From NCBI GenBank assembly GCA_029939635.1, contig JAOZSN010000042.1, forward strand, positions 1 through 19,632: a stretch of DNA of 19,632 bases, given 5' to 3'. This DNA comes from Deltaproteobacteria bacterium (GTDB lineage Bacteria > Desulfobacterota > Desulfobulbia > Desulfobulbales > SURF-16). The position numbers were made by a program, and so were the translations under genes. Numbering within the stretch: the stretch's first letter is position 1; every line of letters starts with the position of its first letter. Below the pieces are notes generated by a model. That model was not told where the DNA came from, searched no databases, and worked only from the letters and a program-made list of their open reading frames with translations. Shown here piece by piece: positions 7,151-16,271 of the stretch.

Positions 7151-10100
7151 GCCAACTACCCTTTACCATAACCCGTATTCGCCTCATCAATTTCCATAAT
7201 TTTACGGATGAGATCATTACCATTCCCAACAACGGCCACCTCTTCCTCCTAGGGGATAACGGTTGCGGTAAGACCACGGTTTTGGATGCCATCCATTATG
7301 TGCTCACTGCCGGACACTCCATGGAATGGAATTCTGCGGCCAGAGTCACAGGACGCCGGGATGGTGGACGTCGATTACAAGGCGTTATCTTGCGCTATAA
7401 TATTGAAACAGGTGTGATGAACCGCAATGGTTCCATAACCTATGCCGCAGTTGAGATCAGCGGCCGTCATGGCCGCCCCTTAACCATTGGCTTAGGCCTG
7501 TCGGTTAGCAGTATGGATGAACAGGTAAGGCCATGGGGGGTGATTCGTGAGTGTCCGCTGGAAGATATCCCTTTTCTTGTTGAAGATGAAAATGGCAATC
7601 GCCCGGCCAGTCGCCACGAGTTCAAACAGGCCTTGGGGAAAAGTCGTGGTTTTCAACGTGATGCCACCATCTTTCGCCGTGAAATGGCCCATCGTCTCTT
7701 TGGCGGCACTGATACCTACCACGAGATATGTCGCTTTCTCAAAATGGGTAAGGCCTACCGAGAAATTGCCGCAGGTGCCGCCGACTACCATGAGCTATTC
7801 AAACAGCTGTTACCAGAACCACACACGGCAATTTTTGAGGAAATTATTGAGGGACTGCGTACCATTGACAACTCGCGTACCTTACTTGAAGATCTGCAAC
7901 GGAAGACAAACTACGTCCAGGGGTTACAAGAAATCATTGTGGCCATTGGTAAACGCCAGGAGGCAATCTGCCGCTACGACTGGCTCCTCTGCCGCTGGAA
8001 TCTTCACCAAAACAAGGAGCAGCAGCAGACAAAACAGGCTGACCATAAACGCCTGACCACAGAGCAGCACGAGACCGAGGCCAAAGTAAGCAGCCTTGAT
8101 CGCCAACACCAGCAACTCAGCGAACGGCTGAGCGATCTCAAGGCCAAGGATAATAGTGGGTTGGTGCGGCAGGAAAAAAGCTGTTCAGCAGAACTTGCAG
8201 AAAAAAAAGCCACACTGACGCTCAGCAAGGCAAGCAGGCAAGAGGCAAAAAAACAGCTCCGCCAGGCAGGTCAAAAATTACAGCGCCACCACAAGGAGTT
8301 GCAAAAGAGACTGGCCAAAACTGTAAGCGAATGCGGCCGCAGATCCCATAAACTCCCCTTCCCCATCACCTCTCTGCAACAAAAGACAGATCATCTTTTT
8401 CGCCACCAAGATATAGCAGGCTGCCTGCAACTCGAAGCCAATGAGGTCATGACCTCCATAGAGGGGCAGCTGCGCCAACTCAATGGTCAATCAGTCCTGT
8501 TAACTCAAGAAAACAACCAGGTCACAACTGAAATAAACAGCCAGGAAAAGAGTCTGGAGGCCCTACTAAAGCAGGAAACGCCCCAACCCCAGCAAGAGAT
8601 ATATCCATGTATTCGCAGCCTCAGTAACAAAATGATCCAGGCCAAACCTCTCTATCTTGGCCTGGAATGGCTGGTAGAATTGAGCCAGGCCGAACAGGAC
8701 AAAATAGAAGAGACCATTGGCGAGGACATACTTGCCACCCTGCTTGTCCGCGACAGTGATTATGCCAGTTGCCGTGAACTCATCACAGCATGGCCAGGGA
8801 TACGCATTAGTTGTCCCAACCGTGCAGCTGAAGACATCCACCCCTGGATGCGCAGCATCTTTGACATCCAACAAAGTGACCCCACAGCCCTGCGCTGCCT
8901 GGCGGCAGAGATGGAGAGTGGCAATGATAAAGAGCCGACCATTACCAGCCTGAACAAAACAAACCTGCTCGCCTTTCGCAGCCATGAGAGAACACTGTAT
9001 GGTAACAAGTCTCGGCTCATTGGTGAAATAAGTCGTAAACAGGCCTTGGCAACAGAGATCGCTTTCCTTGAAAAAGATCTTAAACAGCTCCGCAAAACCC
9101 AGCAAAAATTACACCGAGAACAGAGCAAACTAGCGAATCAACAGGATGATGTAACCAATTTTCGCCAGACACTAAGCGAGCAGCTTAAAGCTATCCATGA
9201 CCAGGCCCATACCGTAGACGCCGCAACCAACGAGCATGACCATTGCCAGGAGCGCTACAATCTGCAGCAGGAAAGATTTACAGACCTGGGCCAAGAGGTT
9301 ACCCATCTCAGCACCCGTCAGCAGGAATTAAAAACACTCATCAGCAAAGAGGGGCTGGCTGGACTGGAACAACGGATCAACCAATTAGACAAGCAAGCCC
9401 AGGCAACTCAAGGGGCCATCAATACCCTGAACAAACAGCTTGGTGCCATTGAATTAGACCAAAAACAAAATCGCCTACGCCTGACAGAACTAGACAAACA
9501 GGCCACAGAGCTGCAAACGTCCCTGGATCAGAAAAACAAAGAACTTCAAGACAGGCTGCCTGATATTGCCGATATGGCTCATTATGTCCTTAAAATAAAG
9601 ACAGGACACCAGTTTACCAGCAGTGCTGCCATCAGCAAAAAGAGGCAAGAGGCTGAAAAACAGGCCTTACAGCTAATCCCAGAGCTTAAGGTCAAACTCA
9701 ATGATCCTGAGTTTGGAGCGGCCTTTCGCTTTTCCTATGATGAGGGGAGCAATCAGCTCCATGATTTCCGCAGCCGTGCACTGGCCGAGATCCTGCCGGA
9801 ACAGGAACAGGCGGTCCGCGAACAGCAGGAGCTGATTAACGATCACACCAGAGAGCTCTTTACTAAAATCATCATGACTGACCTGATGAATTATCTCCGC
9901 CGCCACGTCAGTGAACTGGAACAGATGATGCGGCGTATTAACTCTCTGCTGGCCAACCGATCCTTTGGTGGCCAACGTTATAAATTCAGGGTACGGCCCT
10001 TGGATAATTTTAAACGGCTGGTAAAAATCATCAAAAAACATAGCTCCTTTGATCCAGAGGCTGACAAGGAGGTTCGTCATTTTTTTGAAGATCATCAGGA

Positions 10101-10605
10101 AGAGATCATGGCTGCCGAGGTTGGTGCCGTACCCGATGAACTGGACTACCGCAACTGGTACCGCTACGAGTTAGAAGTCTCATCTTTGGGAGATGAAGGC
10201 GTGGTGATGGACAGAACAACCAAGAGCATGGGCTCTGGTGGCGAGCAGGCCGTCCCCAACTATCTGCTCATCCTGACCATTGCCCATTTCCTCTATCAGG
10301 GCAAAAAAGTACGACTGCACACCCTGCTCTTTGATGAGGCATTTTACGGTATTGATGCAGGACGACGCGACCAGTTACTGGGCTTTGCCACCGATCTTAA
10401 CCTGCAACTCTTTGTGGCCTCACCAGATCAGGACGGCGTGCGCCGCGAGATAAGCCACTCCACCACCCTGTTTGTGGTCAAAGACAAAAACTTTGATATC
10501 CACCTACGCGATTTCCATTGGCAAAACCCAAATATCATCAAACAGGTTGGCCTGTTTGATGAACCAGAGAAGAAAAAAGAGATTGTTTTTGGGGAAGAGA
10601 TATAA
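7147..10605 (+). CDS. jetC: Wadjet JetC-like SMC/MukB-type ATPase
   Basis: 1152-residue SMC-family motor. In Wadjet systems JetC dimers use ATP to extrude DNA loops and so recognise small circular plasmids. Head motifs: Walker A GDNGCGKT (36-43), ABC signature GSGGEQ (about 1029-1034), Walker B LLFDEA with D1063 and E1064. Two long coiled-coil arms are evident, roughly residues 285-470 and 610-830, rich in Q, K, E and L. A globular hinge-like segment of about 483-590 lies between them. Total length is short for an SMC but usual for JetC/MksB-like proteins. A strong AGGAGG sits about ten bases before the ATG inside jetB, and start and stop overlap as ATGA. All ATPase residues are intact, so an active motor is expected. 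Confidence 0.93.
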   Translation: MSQLPFTITRIRLINFHNFTDEIITIPNNGHLFLLGDNGCGKTTVLDAIHYVLTAGHSMEWNSAARVTGRRDGGRRLQGVILRYNIETGVMNRNGSITYAAVEISGRHGRPLTIGLGLSVSSMDEQVRPWGVIRECPLEDIPFLVEDENGNRPASRHEFKQALGKSRGFQRDATIFRREMAHRLFGGTDTYHEICRFLKMGKAYREIAAGAADYHELFKQLLPEPHTAIFEEIIEGLRTIDNSRTLLEDLQRKTNYVQGLQEIIVAIGKRQEAICRYDWLLCRWNLHQNKEQQQTKQADHKRLTTEQHETEAKVSSLDRQHQQLSERLSDLKAKDNSGLVRQEKSCSAELAEKKATLTLSKASRQEAKKQLRQAGQKLQRHHKELQKRLAKTVSECGRRSHKLPFPITSLQQKTDHLFRHQDIAGCLQLEANEVMTSIEGQLRQLNGQSVLLTQENNQVTTEINSQEKSLEALLKQETPQPQQEIYPCIRSLSNKMIQAKPLYLGLEWLVELSQAEQDKIEETIGEDILATLLVRDSDYASCRELITAWPGIRISCPNRAAEDIHPWMRSIFDIQQSDPTALRCLAAEMESGNDKEPTITSLNKTNLLAFRSHERTLYGNKSRLIGEISRKQALATEIAFLEKDLKQLRKTQQKLHREQSKLANQQDDVTNFRQTLSEQLKAIHDQAHTVDAATNEHDHCQERYNLQQERFTDLGQEVTHLSTRQQELKTLISKEGLAGLEQRINQLDKQAQATQGAINTLNKQLGAIELDQKQNRLRLTELDKQATELQTSLDQKNKELQDRLPDIADMAHYVLKIKTGHQFTSSAAISKKRQEAEKQALQLIPELKVKLNDPEFGAAFRFSYDEGSNQLHDFRSRALAEILPEQEQAVREQQELINDHTRELFTKIIMTDLMNYLRRHVSELEQMMRRINSLLANRSFGGQRYKFRVRPLDNFKRLVKIIKKHSSFDPEADKEVRHFFEDHQEEIMAAEVGAVPDELDYRNWYRYELEVSSLGDEGVVMDRTTKSMGSGGEQAVPNYLLILTIAHFLYQGKKVRLHTLLFDEAFYGIDAGRRDQLLGFATDLNLQLFVASPDQDGVRREISHSTTLFVVKDKNFDIHLRDFHWQNPNIIKQVGLFDEPEKKKEIVFGEEI

Positions 10606-10649
10606 AAAAAACAGTTCCCAGTTAACAGTAACTACCTGAAAAACCATAT

Positions 10650-11867
10650 ATGAACATCAGCTCTCTACTCCATAAAATCCTGAAAAAAGTCTGTCAACGC
10701 CATGAACGGCGGGGTTCTCTTTCTGGCATTATGAAGCTGGGGCAGGATTTGGAGGGGGAAGAACAGCAACCTTTGGAGAATTTCTTTGGATTGAATGCCC
10801 TCAAATATACGGGCAAAAATGAACTGAAGCTTTCCTTTGACCATTTGCTGGAGGGTAAGAGTTCTAGCGAGATTAATGACTGGTTGCTATCTGTCTATCA
10901 GCTCATTGGTCGCAAGCGTCCTGAACCAGAACCTTTCCTTGGTGATGATGTCGATGTAGTGCTGGATAGGTTACGGCTGGCCTATCCCCGTCTTGGCCAG
11001 ATCCATTCTTTCCTGCAGCAGGATAAAATTGCCATTGATCAGCAACTGGCCATCGTCCCAGAGCACACCACCGAACGACTTTTTACTGCAGCCAAAATCG
11101 TTGATTTTCTGCAAGACAATAGCCAGGAAATTACCCTGTCTGAACTTGGTGCCAAATTTTGCGGCAACAGCAAAGAGTTGCGCCAGGGCGAATTGCATAA
11201 AACCGTGGCCCAGTGGTTACGGCTGCTCTTGCCATATCTGCCAAAAAACGAACCAGTATGGCAAGAATTTCTGGTTATCCAAGATCGTCTGACCATCAGC
11301 GCCCTACTCTTCGCTCCGCTCATTTATTATAAAAATGGCCGGAAATATGATTGGATAAACCAACTCTACCAGGCAGGAGAGCCTGCCGTGCTTAACTGGT
11401 TTCATCTTGAAGGCATAACATCCTGTAGCCTGGCCCCAGCAAATAATGCCAAGTCAACCCTTATAACCTGCGAGAACGAGGCTCCCTTCAGCCAATTACT
11501 TCGCACCCCAAACCTCAACCAGATACTGATCTTCACCGCGGGTTTTCCTAACCGCACTGTCCGTCGCCTGTATCAATTGCTAGCGCCATTATGTTCCAGC
11601 TGCCGCCACTGGGGAGACAGCGACCCAGCAGGATTACGCATTGCCGCCATCCTTCGTGGCTGCCACCCCCTTGATCTCTGGCGCTGTGATCTCGCCACCC
11701 TGAAACGCCACCATAAAAAATTATTGCCAGTGAGTAAAAACCAGGCCCAAATAGGCGCAACCATTCTCAACAACGACCCCAATTTCCCCTTCAGCCCTGA
11801 ACTGGCCTTCACCCTCAAACACGGCTGGTTGGAACAGGAAAGCTGGCAAGAGTCAGTCCCCTCCTGA
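10650..11867 (+). CDS. jetD: Wadjet JetD-like Toprim nuclease
   Basis: 405-residue predicted nuclease subunit. JetD proteins resemble topoisomerase VI/Spo11 and cleave the DNA caught by JetABC. The N-terminal two-thirds is helical with a likely winged-helix part (about 140-215). The C-terminal Toprim fold shows the first acidic strand in ITCENEAPF (E275, E277) and the DxD-type motif GDSDPAG (D323, D325) followed by a GLRIAAILRG helix, as in the DUF2220/DUF2399 Toprim group. It starts 44 nt after jetC, unlike the overlapping genes before it, and no clear SD precedes ATG 10650; an in-frame TAA at 10629 rules out an earlier start. Its last 15 bases overlap the end of the opposite-strand helicase gene. 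Family membership is strong by motif plus context. Confidence 0.85.
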   Translation: MNISSLLHKILKKVCQRHERRGSLSGIMKLGQDLEGEEQQPLENFFGLNALKYTGKNELKLSFDHLLEGKSSSEINDWLLSVYQLIGRKRPEPEPFLGDDVDVVLDRLRLAYPRLGQIHSFLQQDKIAIDQQLAIVPEHTTERLFTAAKIVDFLQDNSQEITLSELGAKFCGNSKELRQGELHKTVAQWLRLLLPYLPKNEPVWQEFLVIQDRLTISALLFAPLIYYKNGRKYDWINQLYQAGEPAVLNWFHLEGITSCSLAPANNAKSTLITCENEAPFSQLLRTPNLNQILIFTAGFPNRTVRRLYQLLAPLCSSCRHWGDSDPAGLRIAAILRGCHPLDLWRCDLATLKRHHKKLLPVSKNQAQIGATILNNDPNFPFSPELAFTLKHGWLEQESWQESVPS

Positions 11868-14858
11868 CCAGTCCAACAACTCACGCAGATCCTGGCGACT
11901 CAGAGATTTAACCATAGCGGCATCATCATTTTTAATAAGTTGTGCTGCCAACTCGCGCCTCTGCTCAATGATCCGGTGAATCTTTTCTTCCAGGGTACCA
12001 GTGGTAATTAGACGGAAGACCTGCACCACCTTTTTCTGGCCCATACGATGAACCCGAGCTGTGGCCTGATCCTCCCGAGCCGCATTCCACCAACGATCAT
12101 AATGGATCACCGCCTGGGCAGCAGTGAGATCAACCCCCACCCCACCAGCCAATAAGCTGGCGCAAAACACCTGGCAATCTGGCTCATTTTGAAACCTGTC
12201 AATCATGGCGGCCCGTTTCTTCAGTGGCATAGAACCTCGTAAGCCAGCATAACGAACCTGGGAATTATGCAAGTATTTCTCAATAATATCAAGCATGGAG
12301 GTGTATTGGCTAAAGACCACCACCTTCATCTTAGCGGCCAGACATTCATCTAATAACTCCACAAACAAATCCCATTTGCCGCTGTTATACTCAGCGTCAT
12401 CATGGAGAAGATTAGGATGATTGCAAATCTGTTTAAGGCGGGTAACCATGGCCAACACATCAATATAATTCACCTTGGAATTGGTATCATCCAAGGCAAC
12501 ACGTAGCTCTTTACCCTGTTCTCCCAAGGCCTGACGGTAAAATGCCACCTGATCTTCATGGAGTTCGCAGGTATGGGTATCATCAATTATATCAGGTAAC
12601 TCCTGCAAGACCTGTTGCCTGTCACGCCGCAGGATAAAGGGAGAAAGACGTTTGGCTAACTCTTGCAATTGTTCAGGCGAGGCTCCCTTGCCGTAACGCT
12701 GCTTGAACTGTTTATCAGAACCAAGAATCCCTGGCAGACAGATGTTCAATAAGTTTTTTAAATCAAAACTTGAATTTTCAATGGGTGTACCGGTAAGACC
12801 TATGCGACATGAGGAGTCCAAGGTCAAGGCTGACTGGTGCGCCTGGGTCTTTTTGTTTTTCAGGTGCTGCATTTCATCGAAAAAGATAGCTGTAAAATGG
12901 CGTTGGTGCAATTCCGTATCACGGCTGAGAAGACCATAAGTGGTAATAACAATCTGAGCATCAGGCATAAAACTGCGCCCACTGCCATGGTATATTTGTA
13001 GCCGAAGATCATTATAAAACTCGGCAGCCTTCATCTGCCAATGGGAGGCCACCGTGGCCGGACAGACCACCAAAAAGCAGGCATCCGGTTCACTCCTGGT
13101 AATGAGCCAAATCAGGGCCAGGGCCTGATGGGTCTTGCCTAGCCCCATATCATCAGCCAGAATACCGCCCAGACCATGGCGATATAGGGCATAAAGCCAG
13201 GCCAGACCATTAACCTGATAGTCGCGCAGATGTTCAGGGTATGCGGGTAGGTTGACAGTATCCTGCCAGTGACTTGAATCAAGCAACGAGGCAAGACGGT
13301 CATCTTCACCCTCTGTGGGCAGGATAACATCATCAATCTGACTGGTCAGGCGTAGTAATTCTAGACTGGTCAACTTGATGCCAGCATCCGTGCCCCCCTG
13401 CTGCCAGAACCGTTCCCGGCCCAATTCATAAAACCAGCTCAGGGACCCATTACGCAGTTGCAAACCAGAGCCAGGCAAATACTCCAAACCTTTTTCCGAG
13501 CCCTGCAACAATTCAAGCAAAGGCACCTTTCTATTGCCCACACCATAATAGCCAGCGAGATAATACCAGCCCTGCTCATCATGGGTACAGCTCTGCACGT
13601 GTAAATTATCCGGCTTGTCGTGCAGCTTAAAATCAATAAGCTGGGGATCAATGTCATTATCTGCGCAACATAAAGCTTTATGGCTCTGCTCTAAAAAAAC
13701 AGTGACATCCTGGCTGGCAATGGTGAATGCCGTGCCAACTCTTGGTTGGGGAGCAGCGTAGTCAAAGAGCGAGGTCATGGCAGGTTTGGCTGGACGAATA
13801 GCAACGTCACCATCCTGCCGCCTGATCTGGCGCAAGCCTTCACCCGACAAATACAGAAGATTCCCAAAGCTGCAGGAAAACAATTCCTCCCGTCTAAAGA
13901 TACGGCCATCAGCCAGACGCAGAAACGGAATGCAGCATAAGGAGCCATCATCGTTAATACGTATTTTAGTAAATTCAAAAACCTCATCTGCCAACAAAAC
14001 AAGGTTGGGCAATTTACCGGCCAAGGCATGCAGCACCACCTCACTCTTGGTGCCGCTTACCAGACGCAGCCGAAAACCATACTGACTTGCAGACCCGAGC
14101 GAGGAGAGATAGAAAGATCCTGATTCATCTGAAAAAACAATATCTCCGTCAGCCAGCTTGGTTGCCAGCAGACCCATCATTAAAAACATAAGGGAAGCAG
14201 CCTGGCGCTGCCCCATGGAAAAACTCCCTTGATTGTTAAGGGCCTGCTCAGTAACTGTGGAAGTAAGGCGTTGTTGGTCAGAATGAAGATTCACAACAGC
14301 ATCAGACAATTCCCCACCACCACGCAGTTTTTTATGCAACGATGTAAATAATAGCTCATAACGGTCAGGCAGAGTAATGCTCAAATCTTTCTCATCATCC
14401 CCAGAACCAATATTGAAACTAAAGGTATCATCAGAGTTTTGAACCAGCTGCCCTGGACGCTCACTATAATGATGAAAAAGGTGAGTAGCCAAAGAATACC
14501 ACATTGTCTCGGCAAAGAGTAAGGGTGCTGGATACGGTTGCCCATCCCTCTCCTGCAGGGGAACCAAAGCCACTAAGGCAGCAGCAGCCAAATGGCCACA
14601 ATAAGGACGTTTCTGGGCAGCCCCACAACACGAGCAGAATGCGCTCTTAACAGCAAAACCCTGTGTGGTTGTTGTGCTGCTTTTAAAGATAATAGTCGCA
14701 GTTACATTGCTTTCAGGAAACACAACCCCACTGCTATGGCGCAAAAGCATCACCACCGCCTTGCCACTGAGTTTTTCCCCCTCGGCAAGGGACGCATCGG
14801 AAAACCAGGGGGCTATGGCCATTTTTTTACGCAACAAAAAAGTCTCTGAAAAAGTCAT
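11853..14858 (-). CDS. SNF2-family helicase with SWIM zinc finger
   Basis: 1001-residue SNF2/RapA-like DNA translocase. N-terminal SWIM zinc motif at about residues 73-88 (CSCC, then YCGH; CxC-x(n)-CxH pattern). A long middle region (about 100-540) follows. The ATPase then has LRDYQVNGLAWLYAL, Walker A DDMGLGKT (about 566-574), Walker B FFDEMQH (about 659-665; DEMQ in place of the more usual DEAH/DEAQ), GLTGTPIEN, VVVFSQYTSM, and the arginine-finger segment ARVHRMGQ (about 930-937). All are intact. SNF2 proteins remodel protein-DNA contacts; bacterial SWIM-SNF2 proteins are common in defence neighbourhoods, but the role here is unknown. ATG 14858 is chosen; no strong SD is seen. It is tail-to-tail with jetD and overlaps it by 15 bp, with no terminator between them. 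Confidence 0.9.
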   Translation of the reverse strand: MTFSETFLLRKKMAIAPWFSDASLAEGEKLSGKAVVMLLRHSSGVVFPESNVTATIIFKSSTTTTQGFAVKSAFCSCCGAAQKRPYCGHLAAAALVALVPLQERDGQPYPAPLLFAETMWYSLATHLFHHYSERPGQLVQNSDDTFSFNIGSGDDEKDLSITLPDRYELLFTSLHKKLRGGGELSDAVVNLHSDQQRLTSTVTEQALNNQGSFSMGQRQAASLMFLMMGLLATKLADGDIVFSDESGSFYLSSLGSASQYGFRLRLVSGTKSEVVLHALAGKLPNLVLLADEVFEFTKIRINDDGSLCCIPFLRLADGRIFRREELFSCSFGNLLYLSGEGLRQIRRQDGDVAIRPAKPAMTSLFDYAAPQPRVGTAFTIASQDVTVFLEQSHKALCCADNDIDPQLIDFKLHDKPDNLHVQSCTHDEQGWYYLAGYYGVGNRKVPLLELLQGSEKGLEYLPGSGLQLRNGSLSWFYELGRERFWQQGGTDAGIKLTSLELLRLTSQIDDVILPTEGEDDRLASLLDSSHWQDTVNLPAYPEHLRDYQVNGLAWLYALYRHGLGGILADDMGLGKTHQALALIWLITRSEPDACFLVVCPATVASHWQMKAAEFYNDLRLQIYHGSGRSFMPDAQIVITTYGLLSRDTELHQRHFTAIFFDEMQHLKNKKTQAHQSALTLDSSCRIGLTGTPIENSSFDLKNLLNICLPGILGSDKQFKQRYGKGASPEQLQELAKRLSPFILRRDRQQVLQELPDIIDDTHTCELHEDQVAFYRQALGEQGKELRVALDDTNSKVNYIDVLAMVTRLKQICNHPNLLHDDAEYNSGKWDLFVELLDECLAAKMKVVVFSQYTSMLDIIEKYLHNSQVRYAGLRGSMPLKKRAAMIDRFQNEPDCQVFCASLLAGGVGVDLTAAQAVIHYDRWWNAAREDQATARVHRMGQKKVVQVFRLITTGTLEEKIHRIIEQRRELAAQLIKNDDAAMVKSLSRQDLRELLDWSGGD

Positions 14859-14864
14859 GAAGGC

Positions 14865-14920
14865 AAGGTACGTGGAGTAGTTAAACTTGTCAAGTAACAG
14901 ACTATATAACTACGTACCTT
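14865..14920. repeat. inverted repeat in the helicase/dapL intergenic region
   Basis: AAGGTACGT (14865-14873) and ACGTACCTT (14912-14920) are exact inverse complements, 38 nt apart. Extended arms keep partial similarity (AGTAGTTAA and ATAACTACG). The repeat flanks the candidate helicase promoter, so it may be an operator pair or form a leader stem. No binding protein can be named. Confidence 0.4.
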
Positions 14921-14931
14921 CCTACGGTTAA
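14903..14931 (-). promoter_or_regulatory. candidate promoter of the SNF2 helicase gene
   Basis: On the minus strand, TTAACC (14931-14926), 17-bp spacer, TATATA (14908-14903). This would give a leader of about 38 nt before ATG 14858. It is flanked by the inverted repeat arms at 14865-14873 and 14912-14920. The hexamers match the consensus only moderately. Confidence 0.4.
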
Positions 14932-14960
14932 TTGACAGAAAGGAGCCAATAGAATATAGA
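14932..14960 (+). promoter_or_regulatory. dapL promoter
   Basis: Consensus TTGACA (14932-14937), 17-bp spacer, TATAGA (14955-14960), about 40 nt before the dapL ATG. It is divergent from, and nearly abuts, the candidate helicase promoter. Confidence 0.6.
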
Positions 14961-15007
14961 ATATCATTTCCATATATCTATTATTGAGCCACCACGCTGA
15001 GGACATT

Positions 15008-16234
15008 ATGATTACCATTAACGAACATTTTTTAAAGCTACAAGCCTCCTACCTCTTTGCAGATATTGCCAAACGGGTCAACACCTTCCAGGAACAAAAC
15101 CCCGACAATGAAGTTATTCGCTTAGGTATTGGCGATGTCACTCGGGCACTTCCGGATGCGTGCGTCCAGGCCCTCCATGAGGCAGTAGATGAAATGGCTA
15201 ATGATGCCACTTTTCGCGGCTACGGCCCAGAGCAAGGCTACGACTTCCTGCGTGAGGCAATTGCCAAGCATGACTTCCAAAGTCGTGGTGCTGATATTGC
15301 TGCTGATGAAATATTTGTCAGCGATGGCGCGAAATGTGACACCAGCAATATCCAGGAACTCTTTACCACCGACATCAAGGTGGCTATTCCAGACCCGGTA
15401 TATCCTGTCTACCTTGACACAAATGTTATGGCAGGGCGTACAGATATCTTCACCGATGGTCGTTATGGTGGCCTGGTCTATCTTGACGCCACCAAGGAAA
15501 ATAACTTTGTGCCGACCCTACCAACAGAACAGGTCGATCTTATCTATCTCTGCTTCCCTAACAACCCCACCGGCACGACAATAAGCAAAGACGACTTAGC
15601 CAAATGGGTTGCCTATGCCCATAAGCACAAAGCCCTCATCCTCTTTGATGCTGCCTACGAGGCCTTTATCCGTGATGAGTCATTACCAAAGTCAATCTAT
15701 GAGATTGATGGGGCTAAAGAAGTGGCCATTGAATTCCGCAGCTTTTCGAAAAACGCTGGTTTCACCGGTACCCGCTGCGCCTTCACCGTGGTGCCAAAAG
15801 AATGCAAGGCCTTTGACCATACAGGCAAAGAACAACTGATCCACCCCTTATGGAATAGACGCCACTGCACTAAATTCAACGGTGTCTCCTACCCCATCCA
15901 ACGTGCTGCTGCTGCAGTTTACAGTGAGGCAGGCCAGGCCCAAACAAAAGGGCTGACCGATGGCTACCTGAAAAATGCTGCACTCATTCGCCAAAAGATG
16001 ACAAAGCTTGGCTTTGACTGCGTAGGAGGCGATAACTCCCCATATATCTGGATAGACGGCCAAGGTCGTGACTCCTGGGAGTTTTTTGATATGCTATTAA
16101 ACAAGGCCGGAGTGGTCTGCACTCCAGGTGCTGGCTTTGGCAAATGTGGCCAGGGCTATATTCGCTTGAGTGCCTTTAACAGCTATGAGAATGTTGAGAA
16201 AGCCATGAAGCGTATTGGTGAGGCGTTAGGCTAA
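15008..16234 (+). CDS. dapL: LL-diaminopimelate aminotransferase
   Basis: PLP fold-type I aminotransferase that converts tetrahydrodipicolinate directly to LL-diaminopimelate with glutamate as donor, giving lysine and the peptidoglycan cross-link residue. 408 residues, the normal length. Recognisable segments: LGIGDVTRALPDACVQALHE, FRGYGPEQGYDFLREAI, ISDGAK-like VSDGAKCDTSNIQ, DPVYPVYLDTNVMAGR, CFPNNPTGT, the AYEAFIRD segment, and the Schiff-base lysine in RSFSKNAGFTGTRC (K248). I chose ATG 15008 (MITINEHFLKLQ) because GAGGA lies five bases upstream; an in-frame ATG at 14984 has no good SD and adds non-family residues. Housekeeping gene, probably marking the right edge of the defence island. 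DapL is typical of Desulfobacterota and some other bacteria, which supports the taxonomic guess. Confidence 0.96.
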   Translation: MITINEHFLKLQASYLFADIAKRVNTFQEQNPDNEVIRLGIGDVTRALPDACVQALHEAVDEMANDATFRGYGPEQGYDFLREAIAKHDFQSRGADIAADEIFVSDGAKCDTSNIQELFTTDIKVAIPDPVYPVYLDTNVMAGRTDIFTDGRYGGLVYLDATKENNFVPTLPTEQVDLIYLCFPNNPTGTTISKDDLAKWVAYAHKHKALILFDAAYEAFIRDESLPKSIYEIDGAKEVAIEFRSFSKNAGFTGTRCAFTVVPKECKAFDHTGKEQLIHPLWNRRHCTKFNGVSYPIQRAAAAVYSEAGQAQTKGLTDGYLKNAALIRQKMTKLGFDCVGGDNSPYIWIDGQGRDSWEFFDMLLNKAGVVCTPGAGFGKCGQGYIRLSAFNSYENVEKAMKRIGEALG

Positions 16235-16271
16235 ATCAGTTTAGCTGGATCTACTGGAATGAAAAAACTTC

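Noticed and set aside
8566..9105. 179-codon minus-strand frame inside jetC
   Set aside because: Opposite-strand shadow of the hinge and coiled-coil part of jetC; no SD or family features.
11865..11900. Terminator between jetD and the helicase gene
   Set aside because: The coding regions overlap and no hairpin with a T run is visible.
14984..15007. Eight-residue N-terminal extension of DapL
   Set aside because: No SD, whereas ATG 15008 has GAGGA and gives the family-like N-terminus and length.
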